Of a DNA stretch of 64,000 bases, positions 35,645 to 44,902 are shown piece by piece. This DNA is from Aestuariivirga litoralis (GTDB lineage: Bacteria > Pseudomonadota > Alphaproteobacteria > Rhizobiales > Aestuariivirgaceae). The stretch lies in NCBI RefSeq assembly GCF_015714715.1, contig NZ_WAHS01000002.1, positions 682,001 to 746,000 on the forward strand, in the 5' to 3' direction. The notes beneath the pieces are model-generated. The model had not been told where the DNA came from. It worked only from the letters and a program-made list of their open reading frames with translations, and did not search any database. Made by a program: the position numbers and the translations under genes. Every line of letters begins with the position of its first letter. Positions within the stretch are counted from its first letter, which is position 1.

Positions 35645-36571
35645 TCAGCCTCTCGCTAAAGCCGAAAGCGCCGCCAGGTCAGCTCCACCAAACTGCTGGG
35701 CATAGAATTTCTGCTGCGTTTGCGCGGCACGCAGCGCGTTGCGCATCAGGATCGAGACTGTCACCGGCCCTACTCCACCAGGCACCGGGGTGATCCAGCC
35801 CGCCACTTCCGCGCAGGCGCCGTAATCCACATCACCCACCGTGATGAACTTGCCGTCTTCTTCAATCTGGTTGATGCCGATATCGATCACAGCTGCACCC
35901 GGCTTGATCATGTCGGCCTTGATGAAGCGCGGGCGGCCCACCGCCACAAACACCGCATCAGCGGCGCGCGAATGAACTGCGAGATTGCGCGTGAGGTGAT
36001 GGCACACAGTGACAGTCGCACCCTCAGCCAGCAGCAAAAACGCAATCGGTTTGCCAACGATTTCGGAATGACCGATCACAACAGCGTTCAGGCCTTCAAG
36101 CTTCAGCCCCGTACGGCGCAGCAGCTCCACCGAAGCTGCCGCTGTGCAGGGTGCCAGAGCCACGTCCTTGTAAACAATATTGCCAATGGATGCGGGATGC
36201 ATGCCCTCCACATCCTTCAGCGGATGCACGGCGGCTTGCAATTCGCGGATCGCCAGATGCGCAGGCACCGGGCGCTGTATGATGATGCCGGTGACGCGCG
36301 GATCAGTGTTCAGCGCCTGAAGCAGTCCCAGCATTTCGATGCGCGAAATTGTCTCCGGCAGATTGCGCTCTTCAAAGGCAATCCCAGCACGCGCCGCACC
36401 CTTGGCCTGGTTGCGCACATAAAGCTGCACGGCAGACACATTGCCGATGCTGATCGACACCAGCTTCGGGTTCCAGCCTTGCTCCTGCAAGGCTACAACA
36501 CCGTTTTTCACTTCAGCATAAATATCATCCGCGACTGGTTTCCCCAGCAGCGCAGCATGGGCAGATGTCAT
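35645..36571 (-). CDS. folD: FolD-type methylene-THF dehydrogenase with K-to-Q active site
   Basis: A FolD-fold protein of 308 residues, acting on 5,10-methylene-THF. The NADP domain (VVIGHSEIVGKPIAFLLL, AVGRPRFIKADMIKPGA) and the C-terminal TPVGGVG signature, here ITPVPGGVGPVTV, are intact. In the substrate site the motif equivalent to E. coli YVASK (Lys56) reads YVRNQ (Gln55). KDVDGFHP is KDVEGMHP, QLPLP is QRPVP and CTP is CTA. Lys56 is needed for cyclohydrolase activity, so this protein is probably a dehydrogenase only. It overlaps the flavin oxidoreductase gene by 1 nt, which suggests processing of methylene-THF released by that enzyme. A canonical folD may exist elsewhere in the genome. 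Confidence 0.85.
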   Translation of the reverse strand: MTSAHAALLGKPVADDIYAEVKNGVVALQEQGWNPKLVSISIGNVSAVQLYVRNQAKGAARAGIAFEERNLPETISRIEMLGLLQALNTDPRVTGIIIQRPVPAHLAIRELQAAVHPLKDVEGMHPASIGNIVYKDVALAPCTAAASVELLRRTGLKLEGLNAVVIGHSEIVGKPIAFLLLAEGATVTVCHHLTRNLAVHSRAADAVFVAVGRPRFIKADMIKPGAAVIDIGINQIEEDGKFITVGDVDYGACAEVAGWITPVPGGVGPVTVSILMRNALRAAQTQQKFYAQQFGGADLAALSALARG

Positions 36572-37737
36572 TAGAAAATGTTCTTCTCGAAAAGCGGTTG
36601 GTTGGCAGCAATGCGCTCTACACCCAAACGCTTCAGATCGATTGTCTTGTACTCACCATGGATAATGAGCTCTGAAATGGCATTGCCGGTGGCCGGGCCC
36701 TGCTGGATGCCATGGCCGGAAAATCCATTGCCGAAATAGAAATTGGGCAGGCTGGGATGGCGGCCGATAATGCCATTCTGGTCAAACCAATTGTAGTCAT
36801 AGTGGCCGACATATGAACTCACGACCTTCGCTTCTTCAAACACCGGAATGCGTTCGGCAGCCGAGGGCCACAGGCGTTCTTCGAACCAGTGATGCTCCAT
36901 CTCCCAGTCTGGCTTCGGTTCTTCGTCCTCTCCGGGCGTAAAGCCGAACAGGAAGTTGCGCCCTTCGGGCCGCCAATAGACGCCATCAGTATTGAACCAG
37001 GCAGGTCCTTTACGGAATTCCTCCGGCGCCTTGGGGCAATCGACGATATAGACGTAACGCTTGGCGGCAGAGACGGGGAGATCGAAACCCACCATCGCAG
37101 CAATGGCACCGCCCGATGCGCCACCGGCATTAACGACAACGCCGGCACCAATTTTGCCGCCGGCTTGAAGAGTCACGGATTTGGCCTCCCTGCCCGCATC
37201 AATCGCCACGACTTCATCAGCCAGATAAGTGACATTCTTGGCAATCGCGCCTTTGCGGATCAGCGTGAGTAATCCGTAGGGATCAAACCAGCCCTCACCC
37301 GTGCGGCCCAAGGAGCCCATGGCGATGCCCTCAAACTGCGCATAGGGATATTTCGCGGTCAGTTCGCTTTGCGACAGCAGCACCGTATCCGCGCCCAAAG
37401 AATTCTGCAGCTTGGCATTCTCTTCCAGCACCGACACCGAAGCCTCACTGGCCAGCACCAGATAGCCCGTCTCACGGAAGCTGATGTCAGACTCAGGCCC
37501 GAATTCTGATTTCAGATTGCGGATGAGGTTGAGCCCGAAAGTCGAAAGATGAACATTCTCCGCATTGGAGAATTGCTTGCGGATGCCGCCCCAGGACAAG
37601 GGTGTGCAGGCCTTGGCATAGGTCGGGTCTTTCTCAATGACGGCGATCGATCCCTTGAACCCGTTCTTGCGCAGGAAATACGCTGTGGAAGAACCCACAA
37701 TGCCCCCGCCCACAATCACCACGTCATAGTTTGTCAT
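36571..37737 (-). CDS. FAD-dependent oxidoreductase, DAO family
   Basis: A 388-residue glycine/D-amino-acid oxidase-type flavoprotein. The dinucleotide motif VVIVGGGIVGSSTAYFLRK is N-terminal. ACTPLSWGGIRKQFSNAEN follows, where sarcosine/dimethylglycine-type enzymes have their flavin region, and the C-terminus has FYFGNGFSGHGIQQGPATG, the second FAD contact. It is soluble and lacks the THF-binding C-terminal domain of full dimethylglycine dehydrogenases. The start is the ATG at 37737, within the transporter stop (TGATG). The substrate is not determined; a secondary or tertiary amine such as sarcosine is plausible given the linked folD. Confidence 0.88.
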   Translation of the reverse strand: MTNYDVVIVGGGIVGSSTAYFLRKNGFKGSIAVIEKDPTYAKACTPLSWGGIRKQFSNAENVHLSTFGLNLIRNLKSEFGPESDISFRETGYLVLASEASVSVLEENAKLQNSLGADTVLLSQSELTAKYPYAQFEGIAMGSLGRTGEGWFDPYGLLTLIRKGAIAKNVTYLADEVVAIDAGREAKSVTLQAGGKIGAGVVVNAGGASGGAIAAMVGFDLPVSAAKRYVYIVDCPKAPEEFRKGPAWFNTDGVYWRPEGRNFLFGFTPGEDEEPKPDWEMEHHWFEERLWPSAAERIPVFEEAKVVSSYVGHYDYNWFDQNGIIGRHPSLPNFYFGNGFSGHGIQQGPATGNAISELIIHGEYKTIDLKRLGVERIAANQPLFEKNIF

Positions 37738-38687
37738 CAAATCACTCCGGCATCAGCAAGATAGAGCAGCACAGAAGCCGTGATGGCGGCAAGCCCCGTG
37801 CCCAATGCAACTGCGCCCGAAACCGCTGGCACTGCCTCATCGTAACGTTGTGCGAAAAGAAAGGCATTGGCCCCGGCTGGCATGGCGGCAAACAGCACGG
37901 CAATCTTGGCGTAAAGCGGCGGCAGCGGAAACACATAATGCGCCAGCACAAACACGGCGAGCGGCATGACCACCATTTTCATGGCGATCAGCAGGAACAT
38001 GCCGCCCCATGAGCCGCGCAGCGAATAGGCGGCAAGCGACGCGCCAAGGGCGATGAGCGAGGTTGGCACCGAAGAATCAGTCAGCATCTGCAACATCTTC
38101 ATCGGTATGGGCGGCAGGCTGAGGCCCAGCGCGCGGTAGAGGCCACCAAAGATCAGCGCCAGGACGATGGCATTGGTGCCAAGGCTTTTGGTCAGCTCCC
38201 AGCCCAGCGCGCGCCAATTGAGGTTGGAGGCATTGCGCGCCATCTCACGGTGGACGGTGGCCAGAGTCCACATCAGCGGCGCATGCACCGACAGGATCAG
38301 GGCCAGCGGCACGCCGACTGAATCGCCAAAATGCTGAAGCGCCAGCGGCACGCCGAGCAGGCCAAGATTGCCGTAGATCGCCGCCGTGCACATCACCGCA
38401 CTGCCCGACTGGTTCAGTCCCTCGATCTTGCGCGCCACGATCCAGGTGAGAAAGAAAGTGATGGCGGCCCCGCCGAAAAAGGCAAACCACATGCTCCACG
38501 GTGCCACATCCGCCATGTCCATCGTCGCCGTGCTCTGGAACAGGAAGGCCGGCAGCGCCGCATTGAACACGAACAGCGAAAGCCCGCGCACGGCACCCGC
38601 ATCGATCACATTGATGCGCGCAAAACCGTAACCCAGCACGATCATGCCGAAGACGGGAATGACAGTCGTGAGGATCGCGGTGGGCAC
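37737..38687 (-). CDS. AEC family transporter
   Basis: A 316-residue membrane protein of the auxin efflux carrier (AEC/MdcF) family with about ten helices. It starts with ILTTVIPVFGMIVLGYGFAR, then VRGLSLFVFNAALPAFLF, and has AIYGNLGLLGVPLALQHFG and FAAMPAGANAFLFAQRYD, all typical. It may carry small organic acids or amines for the flavoprotein downstream. Its start directly abuts the leuD stop. Confidence 0.9.
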   Translation of the reverse strand: MPTAILTTVIPVFGMIVLGYGFARINVIDAGAVRGLSLFVFNAALPAFLFQSTATMDMADVAPWSMWFAFFGGAAITFFLTWIVARKIEGLNQSGSAVMCTAAIYGNLGLLGVPLALQHFGDSVGVPLALILSVHAPLMWTLATVHREMARNASNLNWRALGWELTKSLGTNAIVLALIFGGLYRALGLSLPPIPMKMLQMLTDSSVPTSLIALGASLAAYSLRGSWGGMFLLIAMKMVVMPLAVFVLAHYVFPLPPLYAKIAVLFAAMPAGANAFLFAQRYDEAVPAVSGAVALGTGLAAITASVLLYLADAGVI

Positions 38688-39293
38688 TTAAGCCCAGGGG
38701 CGTGCAGCGCCCAGCTTGCTCTCATAGGCATCAATGCTGGATGCCTTTTCCATGGTGAGGCCGATGTCATCGAGGCCGTTCAGCAGGCAATGCTTGCGGA
38801 AGGCATCGAGATCGAACTTCACACTGCCGCCATCGGGGCCGCGGATTTCCTGGTTCGGCAGATCGACGGTCAGCGTGGCATTGGCGCCGCGCGAGGCGTC
38901 ATCCATCAGCTTCTTCAGATCATCAGGCGAAACCTTGATCGGCAGGATGCCGTTCTTGAAGCAATTGTTGTAGAAAATATCGGCAAAGCTGGTGGAGATC
39001 ACACAGCGAATCCCGAAATCCAGCAGCGCCCACGGCGCGTGCTCGCGGCTCGACCCGCAGCCGAAATTATCACCCGCCACCAAAATCTCGGCCTTGCGAT
39101 AAGCCGGCTTGTTCAACACGAAGTCCGGCAATTCCTTGCCCTCTTGCGTGAAGCGCATTTCAAAGAACAGCGACTTGCCTAATCCCGTGCGCTTGATCGT
39201 TTTCAGGAACTGCTTCGGGATGATCATGTCGGTATCGACATTGACGATGTTCAGTGGCGCAGCCACACCGGTCAGCACTTCAAACTTTTGCAT
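38688..39293 (-). CDS. leuD: 3-isopropylmalate dehydratase small subunit
   Basis: The small subunit of isopropylmalate isomerase in leucine synthesis, 201 residues. The conserved stretches [34 protein letters not shown] and [17 protein letters not shown] are all present. The large subunit leuC is on the same strand 1.9 kb away (41186-42592), with argC and two small genes between. Confidence 0.97.
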   Translation of the reverse strand: MQKFEVLTGVAAPLNIVNVDTDMIIPKQFLKTIKRTGLGKSLFFEMRFTQEGKELPDFVLNKPAYRKAEILVAGDNFGCGSSREHAPWALLDFGIRCVISTSFADIFYNNCFKNGILPIKVSPDDLKKLMDDASRGANATLTVDLPNQEIRGPDGGSVKFDLDAFRKHCLLNGLDDIGLTMEKASSIDAYESKLGAARPWA

Positions 39294-39304
39294 CGGTCTT
39301 TTCC

Positions 39305-40264
39305 TTACGCAGCCAGATCAACAGCGGATGCTTCGTCCGCGCCGATCATCAGATTGAGATTTTGCACGGCGGCACCCGAAGCGCCCTTGCCGAGATTGTC
39401 ATAGATCGCCATCAGCAGCACCTGGCCAATCGCTTCATTGGCGAAAACATGCAGGCGCATGCGGTTGGTGTTGTTCAGTACTTCCGGCTCAACATCGGCT
39501 GCACTCGCGATGTGCTGCAGTGGAGCAACTTCAATGAAGCGTGCGCCATCAAAATGCTTGGCCAGCAAGCCGTGAATTTCCGCAGCGGACGTTTTGCGCG
39601 AAAGCAAATCGGTAAACAGCGGCACCGAGGTCAGCATGCCTTGTGCGAAACGGCCCACACTGGGCTCAAACAGCACATCACGCGAGAGCCCGGTATAGGC
39701 CTTCATCTCCGGCAGGTGCTTGTGATGGAAAGTCAGCCCGTAGGGAAAATACTGCGGCGCAGATTCACCCTTGGCCACATAATCCTCGATCATCTTCTTG
39801 CCACCGCCGGTATAGCCCGACACGCCGTGATAGGAGACAGGATAGGTCTTCGGCATCAGCCCGGCATCGAGCAGCGGCTTCACCAAAGCGATCAACCCCT
39901 GCGGCCAGCAGCCGGGATTAGCCACGCGCTTGGCCTTAGAAATCTTGGCGCCTTGCGCCTTGTCCATTTCCGGAAAACCATAAGCCCAATCCGGGTTGAT
40001 CCGGAATGCGGTTGAAGCGTCGATCACCCGCGTTTTCGACGATGGCTTGATCAGCGACACCGCTTCAATCGCCGCGTCATCGGGCAGGCAGAGAATGGCC
40101 ACATCCACGCCGTTCAGCAGATCAGCCCGCGCCTGCGCATCCTTGCGCTTGTCGGCGGCGATCGACACCAATTCAATATCAGTGCGTGCCTTCAGCCGGT
40201 CACGGATCTGCAACCCGGTGGTTCCGGCCTCGCCGTCGATGAAGATGGTGGTTTTCTGGCTCAT
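39305..40264 (-). CDS. argC: N-acetyl-gamma-glutamyl-phosphate reductase (short type)
   Basis: The third step of arginine synthesis, NADPH-dependent. At 319 residues it is the shorter type 2 ArgC. The N-terminal [17 protein letters not shown], the catalytic cysteine in [18 protein letters not shown] and [17 protein letters not shown] are seen. It is the first gene of the run argC-leuD-AEC-oxidoreductase-folD-DUF429, 11 nt ahead of leuD. Confidence 0.95.
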   Translation of the reverse strand: MSQKTTIFIDGEAGTTGLQIRDRLKARTDIELVSIAADKRKDAQARADLLNGVDVAILCLPDDAAIEAVSLIKPSSKTRVIDASTAFRINPDWAYGFPEMDKAQGAKISKAKRVANPGCWPQGLIALVKPLLDAGLMPKTYPVSYHGVSGYTGGGKKMIEDYVAKGESAPQYFPYGLTFHHKHLPEMKAYTGLSRDVLFEPSVGRFAQGMLTSVPLFTDLLSRKTSAAEIHGLLAKHFDGARFIEVAPLQHIASAADVEPEVLNNTNRMRLHVFANEAIGQVLLMAIYDNLGKGASGAAVQNLNLMIGADEASAVDLAA

Positions 40265-40430
40265 GACCGGGGCTCTTAAGCCTCTGGGCCGGGGTTTTCA
40301 ACCTGAACCGAAAATGAATGCCTGCCTCAGAGTGGGTTCAGCCATGCACACGTAGAAGGGTGACATCAACGGTGCACAACACCAACGACAAACAAACTGA
40401 AACGCTCAACCCAACCAAAGGAATAACATC

Positions 40431-40721
40431 ATGAAAAAGACCCTGATTGCTCTCACCGCCGCTGCCACCCTGGCCATCGGCTTTTCCGCAACCGCCGCCA
40501 AGGCTGACGGCCTCTATTTCGGCGTAGGCGCCGGTGGCCAGCCCAACTTCGGCATCAGCATCAATGACGGTTATGGCTACGGCTACGGCCATCACCATGG
40601 CTACTACAATGCCGGCTGGGACGGCGATGATTGCGGCCCGAAGATCGTGAAAGTGTGGAAGTGGAACTACAACCACACCTTCAAGTACAAGACCTTCAAG
40701 AAGGTTTGGTCTTGCTACTAA
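40431..40721 (+). CDS. Small exported glycine/tyrosine/histidine-rich protein
   Basis: A 96-residue protein with a clear signal peptide (MKKTLIALTAAATLAIGFSA, cleavage after AKA near residue 25). The mature part begins DGLYFGVGAGGQPNFGI. It continues with a glycine-tyrosine-histidine stretch (GYGYGYGHHHGYYN) and ends with a basic, tryptophan-rich segment holding two cysteines (DDCGPKIVKVWKWN ... VWSCY), which could form one disulfide. AAAGGAA lies about 7 nt before the ATG and a strong terminator follows. I do not recognise a family. It is probably periplasmic or secreted, and the HHH cluster could bind metal. Confidence 0.8.
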   Translation: MKKTLIALTAAATLAIGFSATAAKADGLYFGVGAGGQPNFGISINDGYGYGYGHHHGYYNAGWDGDDCGPKIVKVWKWNYNHTFKYKTFKKVWSCY

Positions 40722-40765
40722 GCAATCCCTGAAGGACTTCTCCCAAAGAGGGTCCCCTGCAAAGC

Positions 40766-40803
40766 AAAAGCCCAGCGTGACGCTGGGCTTTTGTTTTTTT
40801 TAA
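40766..40803. terminator. Bidirectional terminator between two small genes
   Basis: A 12-bp stem AAAAGCCCAGCG / CGCTGGGCTTTT with a 3-nt loop is followed by GTTTTTTTTT on the plus strand, and has AAAA (T on the other strand) on the left. It serves the plus-strand exported protein and probably the convergent small gene at 40818. Confidence 0.92.
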
Positions 40804-40817
40804 TTGATGAAAGGCGC

Positions 40818-40973
40818 TTAGTTGCAGCCTTGGGCGCAGCTTATCCCGCCATTATTCATGGCTTGCACCGTGGTGAAACCGGCAACCGCACCGCTGATCA
40901 GAGTCAGGCCAACCAGTGCGAACATAACGCGGCGCAGAAACTTGGCGTCAGCCTTTACAGATACAGAATTCAT
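40818..40973 (-). CDS. Small single-helix membrane/exported peptide
   Basis: A 51-residue protein: basic lead (MNSVSVKADAKFLRRVM), one hydrophobic segment (FALVGLTLISGAVAGFTTV, roughly residues 18-36), then a short tail AMNNGGISCAQGCN with two cysteines four apart. It is either a signal-anchored membrane peptide or an exported micro-protein cut after VQA. The ATG at 40973 has GGGGAGA about 8 nt upstream. It converges on the exported protein gene and shares its terminator. No family recognised. Confidence 0.65.
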   Translation of the reverse strand: MNSVSVKADAKFLRRVMFALVGLTLISGAVAGFTTVQAMNNGGISCAQGCN

Positions 40974-41185
40974 TATGGTCGTCTCCCCGGCCTCGAAGGC
41001 CATTCCCCAGTCTTGCGATCATAGGCGTTAAACCCAGAATCGCTTCATTAACGTGAAGGTTGCCTTAATGAAGCCCTAAAACCTTAACAAGTTAAATGTC
41101 GCTGTTCCGCCATGCAAAATTTGCGCACACGCTTTCAATCTGCTCAGCACTTTATATCTTAAGTTGCAACACTTGATTCGTTCGC

Positions 41186-42592
41186 TCAGTTCGAGCGGAT
41201 ATCAACGAAATGCCCGGCAATAGCCGCCGCCGCAGCCATTTGCGGGCTCACAAGATGTGTGCGCCCCTTATAGCCCTGGCGGCCTTCGAAATTGCGATTC
41301 GAGGTTGAGGCTGCGCGCTGGCCCGGCTTCAACTGGTCCGGATTCATCGCCAGGCACATGGAGCAGCCCGGCTCACGCCATTCAAAACCAGCGGCCTTGA
41401 AAATCTTGTCGAGGCCCTCGGCTTCCGCTTGTTCTTTGACCAGCCCAGAGCCCGGAACGATCATCGCATAGGCCAGCTTGTCGGAAACCTTCTTGCCCTT
41501 CACCACTTCGGCGACAGCACGCATGTCTTCGATGCGGCCATTGGTGCAGGAGCCGATCCACACAACGTCGAGGCCAATGTCGGTGATCTTCTGGCCCGGC
41601 TTCAGATCCATATACTCCAGCGCACGCCACTTCGACTGGCGCTTGCCTTCTTCCTCGATCAGATCCGGGTTCGGTACCGTGCCATCAATGGAAGCCACGT
41701 CTTCCGGAGATGTGCCCCAGGAGACAATCGGCGGCAGGTTTGCAGCGTCAAGCGTGATCACGCTGTCATAATGCGCGCCTTCATCCGTCTGCAGGTTCTT
41801 CCAATAGGCCACAGCTTCATCCCAGGCCGCGCCCTGCGGCGCCATGGGTCGGCCCTTGAGATAGGCAAAGGCCTTCTCGTCGGGCGCAATCAAACCAGCG
41901 CGCGCGCCGCCTTCAATCGTCATGTTGCAAACGGTCATGCGGCCTTCCATCGAAAGGTCGCGAATGGCTTCACCAGCAAATTCGATCACATGGCCGGTGC
42001 CGCCGGCCGTGCCGATCTTGCCGATGATCGCCAGGATGATGTCCTTGGCGGTCGAGTGTGGCGCCAGCTTGCCATCCACCCGCACCAGCATGTTCTTGGC
42101 CTTCTTCTGGATCAGCGTCTGGGTAGCGAGCACGTGCTCCACTTCCGACGTGCCGATGCCATGCGCCAAAGCCCCGAAGGCGCCATGAGTTGAGGTGTGG
42201 CTGTCGCCGCACACAATGGTGGTGCCTGGCAGCGTGAAGCCTTGCTCAGGCCCCACGACGTGCACAATGCCCTGGCGCTTGTCGAGCTCATTGAAATAGG
42301 GAACGCCGAAATCCTTGGCATTCTGCGCCAGGGTTTCCACCTGGATGCGGCTTTCTGGCTCGGCAATGCCCTTGGAACGGTCAGTGGTCGGCACGTTGTG
42401 ATCGACAACCGCCAGCGTCTTTTCCGGATGGCGCACGGTGCGCCCCGTCATGCGCAGGCCTTCAAAAGCCTGGGGGCTCGTCACTTCATGCACAAGGTGG
42501 CGGTCAATATACAAAAGGCACGTGCCGTCTTCGGCCTGATGGACCACATGGTCATCCCAGATCTTGTCATAGAGCGTGCGTGCTTTTGCCAT
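41186..42592 (-). CDS. leuC: 3-isopropylmalate dehydratase large subunit
   Basis: The [4Fe-4S] aconitase-family large subunit of isopropylmalate isomerase, 468 residues. Cluster cysteines lie in [14 protein letters not shown] and [14 protein letters not shown]. The N-terminal [11 protein letters not shown] and the motif [20 protein letters not shown] are typical. It works with leuD at 38.7 kb. About 210 nt of non-coding DNA follows its stop, and 227 nt precedes it, in front of the divergent HMA gene. Confidence 0.97.
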   Translation of the reverse strand: MAKARTLYDKIWDDHVVHQAEDGTCLLYIDRHLVHEVTSPQAFEGLRMTGRTVRHPEKTLAVVDHNVPTTDRSKGIAEPESRIQVETLAQNAKDFGVPYFNELDKRQGIVHVVGPEQGFTLPGTTIVCGDSHTSTHGAFGALAHGIGTSEVEHVLATQTLIQKKAKNMLVRVDGKLAPHSTAKDIILAIIGKIGTAGGTGHVIEFAGEAIRDLSMEGRMTVCNMTIEGGARAGLIAPDEKAFAYLKGRPMAPQGAAWDEAVAYWKNLQTDEGAHYDSVITLDAANLPPIVSWGTSPEDVASIDGTVPNPDLIEEEGKRQSKWRALEYMDLKPGQKITDIGLDVVWIGSCTNGRIEDMRAVAEVVKGKKVSDKLAYAMIVPGSGLVKEQAEAEGLDKIFKAAGFEWREPGCSMCLAMNPDQLKPGQRAASTSNRNFEGRQGYKGRTHLVSPQMAAAAAIAGHFVDIRSN

Positions 42593-42819
42593 GTCTCTTC
42601 TCGTCTCTCACCGCCCCTCGTCTTTCACTGACAGATAGGGCGGCCTTAAAGGGCTTTTGCGGCGTATTTAGCGATTACGACGCCTGAGTCAAAGCCTACG
42701 CTGCGCAGGTCTGGCATTCGCCCGCCCGGAGCGGAGGCAAGCCATGCACTGAGAACATATTGGGCGGCAACCCGCCTCCCCCTGTTGCAAGTCGCAGGTG
42801 CTGTTCTTAAATTCCAGTC

Positions 42820-43494
42820 ATGAACACTTTTGCGATCACCGGAATGACCTGTGCGGGCTGTGCCCGCAAAGTTGAAGCGACCCTCAAGTCTCTGGCCCCT
42901 TCGGCCACGGTGACGCTTGAGCCGCCTCGCGCCGTGTTGGATGAGCCGGTGGGTGAGCAGGCCTTGAACGCGGCTTTGGCCGCAGTTGGAAAATACCGCG
43001 TCAGCGCGGAAGCCAATACACAAGCGGTCGAGGCCGCGGCCCCAACCTGGATCAAAACCTATTATCCCTTGCTGCTCATCGTCGGCCTGATCGCTTTGGG
43101 CGCTGCGGCAGGCCCCGGCTGGATGCTGAACTTCATGGGTGGCTTTTTCGTTGTCTTCGGCGCCTTCAAGCTGCTCGATGTGCCGGCCTTCGCCAATGCC
43201 TATGCCCGCTATGATGTGATCGCCAAGGCGTTCAAGCCCTGGGGCATGGCCTATCCCTTTGTGGAAACCGCATTGGGCTTTGCCTTCCTGTTCCGCTTCC
43301 AAATCCCGGCCATGCTGTGGGTGGCACTCGCTTTGAGCCTCATCGGTGCCATCGGCGTGATCCAGGCCAACCTCAACAAGCAGACCATCCAATGCGCCTG
43401 CCTGGGCACTGTGTTCCAGCTGCCCATGTCCGTCGTCACCATCGTGGAAAGCTTAGGGATGGCCGCCATGGCGGTATGGATGCTGGCGGTCTGA
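42820..43494 (+). CDS. HMA domain fused to a MauE/DoxX-like membrane domain
   Basis: A 224-residue fusion. Residues 1-65 are a heavy-metal-associated domain (FAITGMTCAGCARKVEATLK, cysteines 11 and 14). Residues ~75-224 contain four hydrophobic helices resembling the MauE/DoxX group, with a conserved-looking QCACLGT motif near residue 190. MauE-like proteins supply electrons or disulfides to extracytoplasmic partners. The fusion suggests copper or thiol-redox handling at the membrane. It diverges from leuC and converges on rplS. Function inferred only. Confidence 0.75.
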   Translation: MNTFAITGMTCAGCARKVEATLKSLAPSATVTLEPPRAVLDEPVGEQALNAALAAVGKYRVSAEANTQAVEAAAPTWIKTYYPLLLIVGLIALGAAAGPGWMLNFMGGFFVVFGAFKLLDVPAFANAYARYDVIAKAFKPWGMAYPFVETALGFAFLFRFQIPAMLWVALALSLIGAIGVIQANLNKQTIQCACLGTVFQLPMSVVTIVESLGMAAMAVWMLAV

Positions 43495-43525
43495 AACAAA
43501 AAGGCCGGTCACTAGGACCGGCCTT
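43495..43525 (-). terminator. Terminator of the ffh-rplS operon
   Basis: A 10-bp stem AAGGCCGGTC / GACCGGCCTT with loop ACTAG, followed on the minus strand by TTTTTGTTT. It starts 23 nt after the rplS stop. On the plus strand it has too few T to be a strong terminator for the HMA gene. Confidence 0.85.
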
Positions 43526-43547
43526 CTGAATTCCAAATTGGAAAAGC

Positions 43548-44153
43548 TTACTTCGCAGCAGCCAGCTTCTTGGCCTGCTCGATCCAGCTTTCCTTCTTGC
43601 TCTTGCCCTTGAGGCCGAGCTTTTCGTCGAGGGCGAAAATCTGCTCGTCGCTCATTTCGGCGATCTGGTTGGTCGAGGTGATGCCCTCGGCAGCCAGCTG
43701 TTCCTTGACCTTCGGGCCGATCGAATTGATGCGCGACACGTCATCGGCAGCAACAGCAGCCTTGTGATGCACTTCTTCAACGGCGATCGGACCGCTATCC
43801 TGCTTCTCGACGATGCGGGCAGCTTTGCCGGTGAGGCCCTTGAGGTAATAGAGCTTGGCGCGGCGCACTTTGCCACGGCGAACCAGCTTCACAGAATCAA
43901 CCAGCGGCGAATACATCGGGAACACACGTTCCACGCCTTCGCCGTAAGACAGCTTGCGCACCGTGAAGCTTTCATTGAGGCCGCCACCGCTGCGCGAAAT
44001 CACCAGGCCTTCATAGGCCTGGATGCGCGAACGCTCGCCTTCAACAACCTTCACATTGACGATCACCGTATCGCCCGGGGCGAAATCGGGAAGCTGGCGC
44101 TTGGCGGCAACAACGGCCATCTGCTCTTTTTCAAGCTGCTGGATAATATTCAT
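43548..44153 (-). CDS. rplS: Ribosomal protein L19 with C-terminal helix-hairpin-helix extension
   Basis: Large-subunit protein L19 at the 30S/50S interface. Residues 1-115 are ordinary L19: [48 protein letters not shown] and [18 protein letters not shown]. Residues ~138-201 are an added domain, [20 protein letters not shown], then [39 protein letters not shown]. It looks like the helix-hairpin-helix module also found at the end of L21 in Rhizobiales. Standard L19 is about 115 residues, so this one is nearly doubled. The ATG at 44153 has AGGA 8 nt upstream; the frame is open to 44213 but that part is not L19. Last gene of the operon. Confidence 0.93.
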   Translation of the reverse strand: MNIIQQLEKEQMAVVAAKRQLPDFAPGDTVIVNVKVVEGERSRIQAYEGLVISRSGGGLNESFTVRKLSYGEGVERVFPMYSPLVDSVKLVRRGKVRRAKLYYLKGLTGKAARIVEKQDSGPIAVEEVHHKAAVAADDVSRINSIGPKVKEQLAAEGITSTNQIAEMSDEQIFALDEKLGLKGKSKKESWIEQAKKLAAAK

Positions 44154-44209
44154 GGGAAATGTCCTAAATCTCAGAGTTGTGGGGCTTAAACTGCAAAGGT
44201 GTGGAAAAG

Positions 44210-44902
44210 TCAACCTTTGCGCTTCGTGTATTTGTCATAAAGGTCAGGTCTTCGGGCCTTGGTGAGGGCTTCGCGCTGGGCATGCTTCCATGCGGCTATG
44301 GCCTTGTGATCGCCAGAGCCTAAAATCTCAGGCGTTTCAAGCCCTTCCCATAGGCGGGGCTTGGTGTAATGCGGGTGCTCCAGAAGCCCGTCCTCGAAGC
44401 TTTCCTCGGCATGGGATTGGTCATGGCCCATCACGCCCGGCAGAAGCCGCACAATGGCATCCAGCATGACGAGTGCGGCTGGTTCACCGCCGGAGAGCAC
44501 ATAATCGCCTACCGAAACCTCTTGCAGGCTCCTAGCGTCGATTACCCGCTGGTCAATCCCCTCAAAACGCCCACAGATGATCATGCAACCCTCGCCCTGG
44601 GCCAGTTCCCGCACAAAGCTTTGGGTGAGCGGCGCACCGCGGGGCGACATCAGCAGGCGCGGGCCCTTGTGGGACGTGCCATCAATGGCCTTGGCCAGAA
44701 TATCGGGCTTCAGCACCATGCCAGCCCCGCCACCCGCCACATGGTCATCCACCGTGCGGTGTTTGTCAGTGGCGAAGGAGCGGATATCAACGGCATCAAA
44801 GGACCACTTGCCATCCTTCAACGCCGAACCCGCCAGCGAATGCGCCAGCGTGCCCGGAAACATGTCCGGAAACAGCGTCAATATGGAAGCGTGGAAGCTC
44901 AT
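44210..44902 (-). CDS. trmD: tRNA (guanine-N1)-methyltransferase
   Basis: Makes m1G37 in tRNAs, preventing +1 frameshifts. It is a trefoil-knot SPOUT enzyme of 230 residues. The N-terminus [19 protein letters not shown], the [22 protein letters not shown] stretch (in part), [13 protein letters not shown] and the knot region [20 protein letters not shown] are present. It starts within the rimM stop (4-nt overlap). Confidence 0.97.
   Translation of the reverse strand: MSFHASILTLFPDMFPGTLAHSLAGSALKDGKWSFDAVDIRSFATDKHRTVDDHVAGGGAGMVLKPDILAKAIDGTSHKGPRLLMSPRGAPLTQSFVRELAQGEGCMIICGRFEGIDQRVIDARSLQEVSVGDYVLSGGEPAALVMLDAIVRLLPGVMGHDQSHAEESFEDGLLEHPHYTKPRLWEGLETPEILGSGDHKAIAAWKHAQREALTKARRPDLYDKYTKRKG

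Noticed and set aside
42646-43392. 248-codon minus-strand frame
   Set aside because: Antisense to the HMA-MauE-like gene, whose metal motif and helices are convincing.
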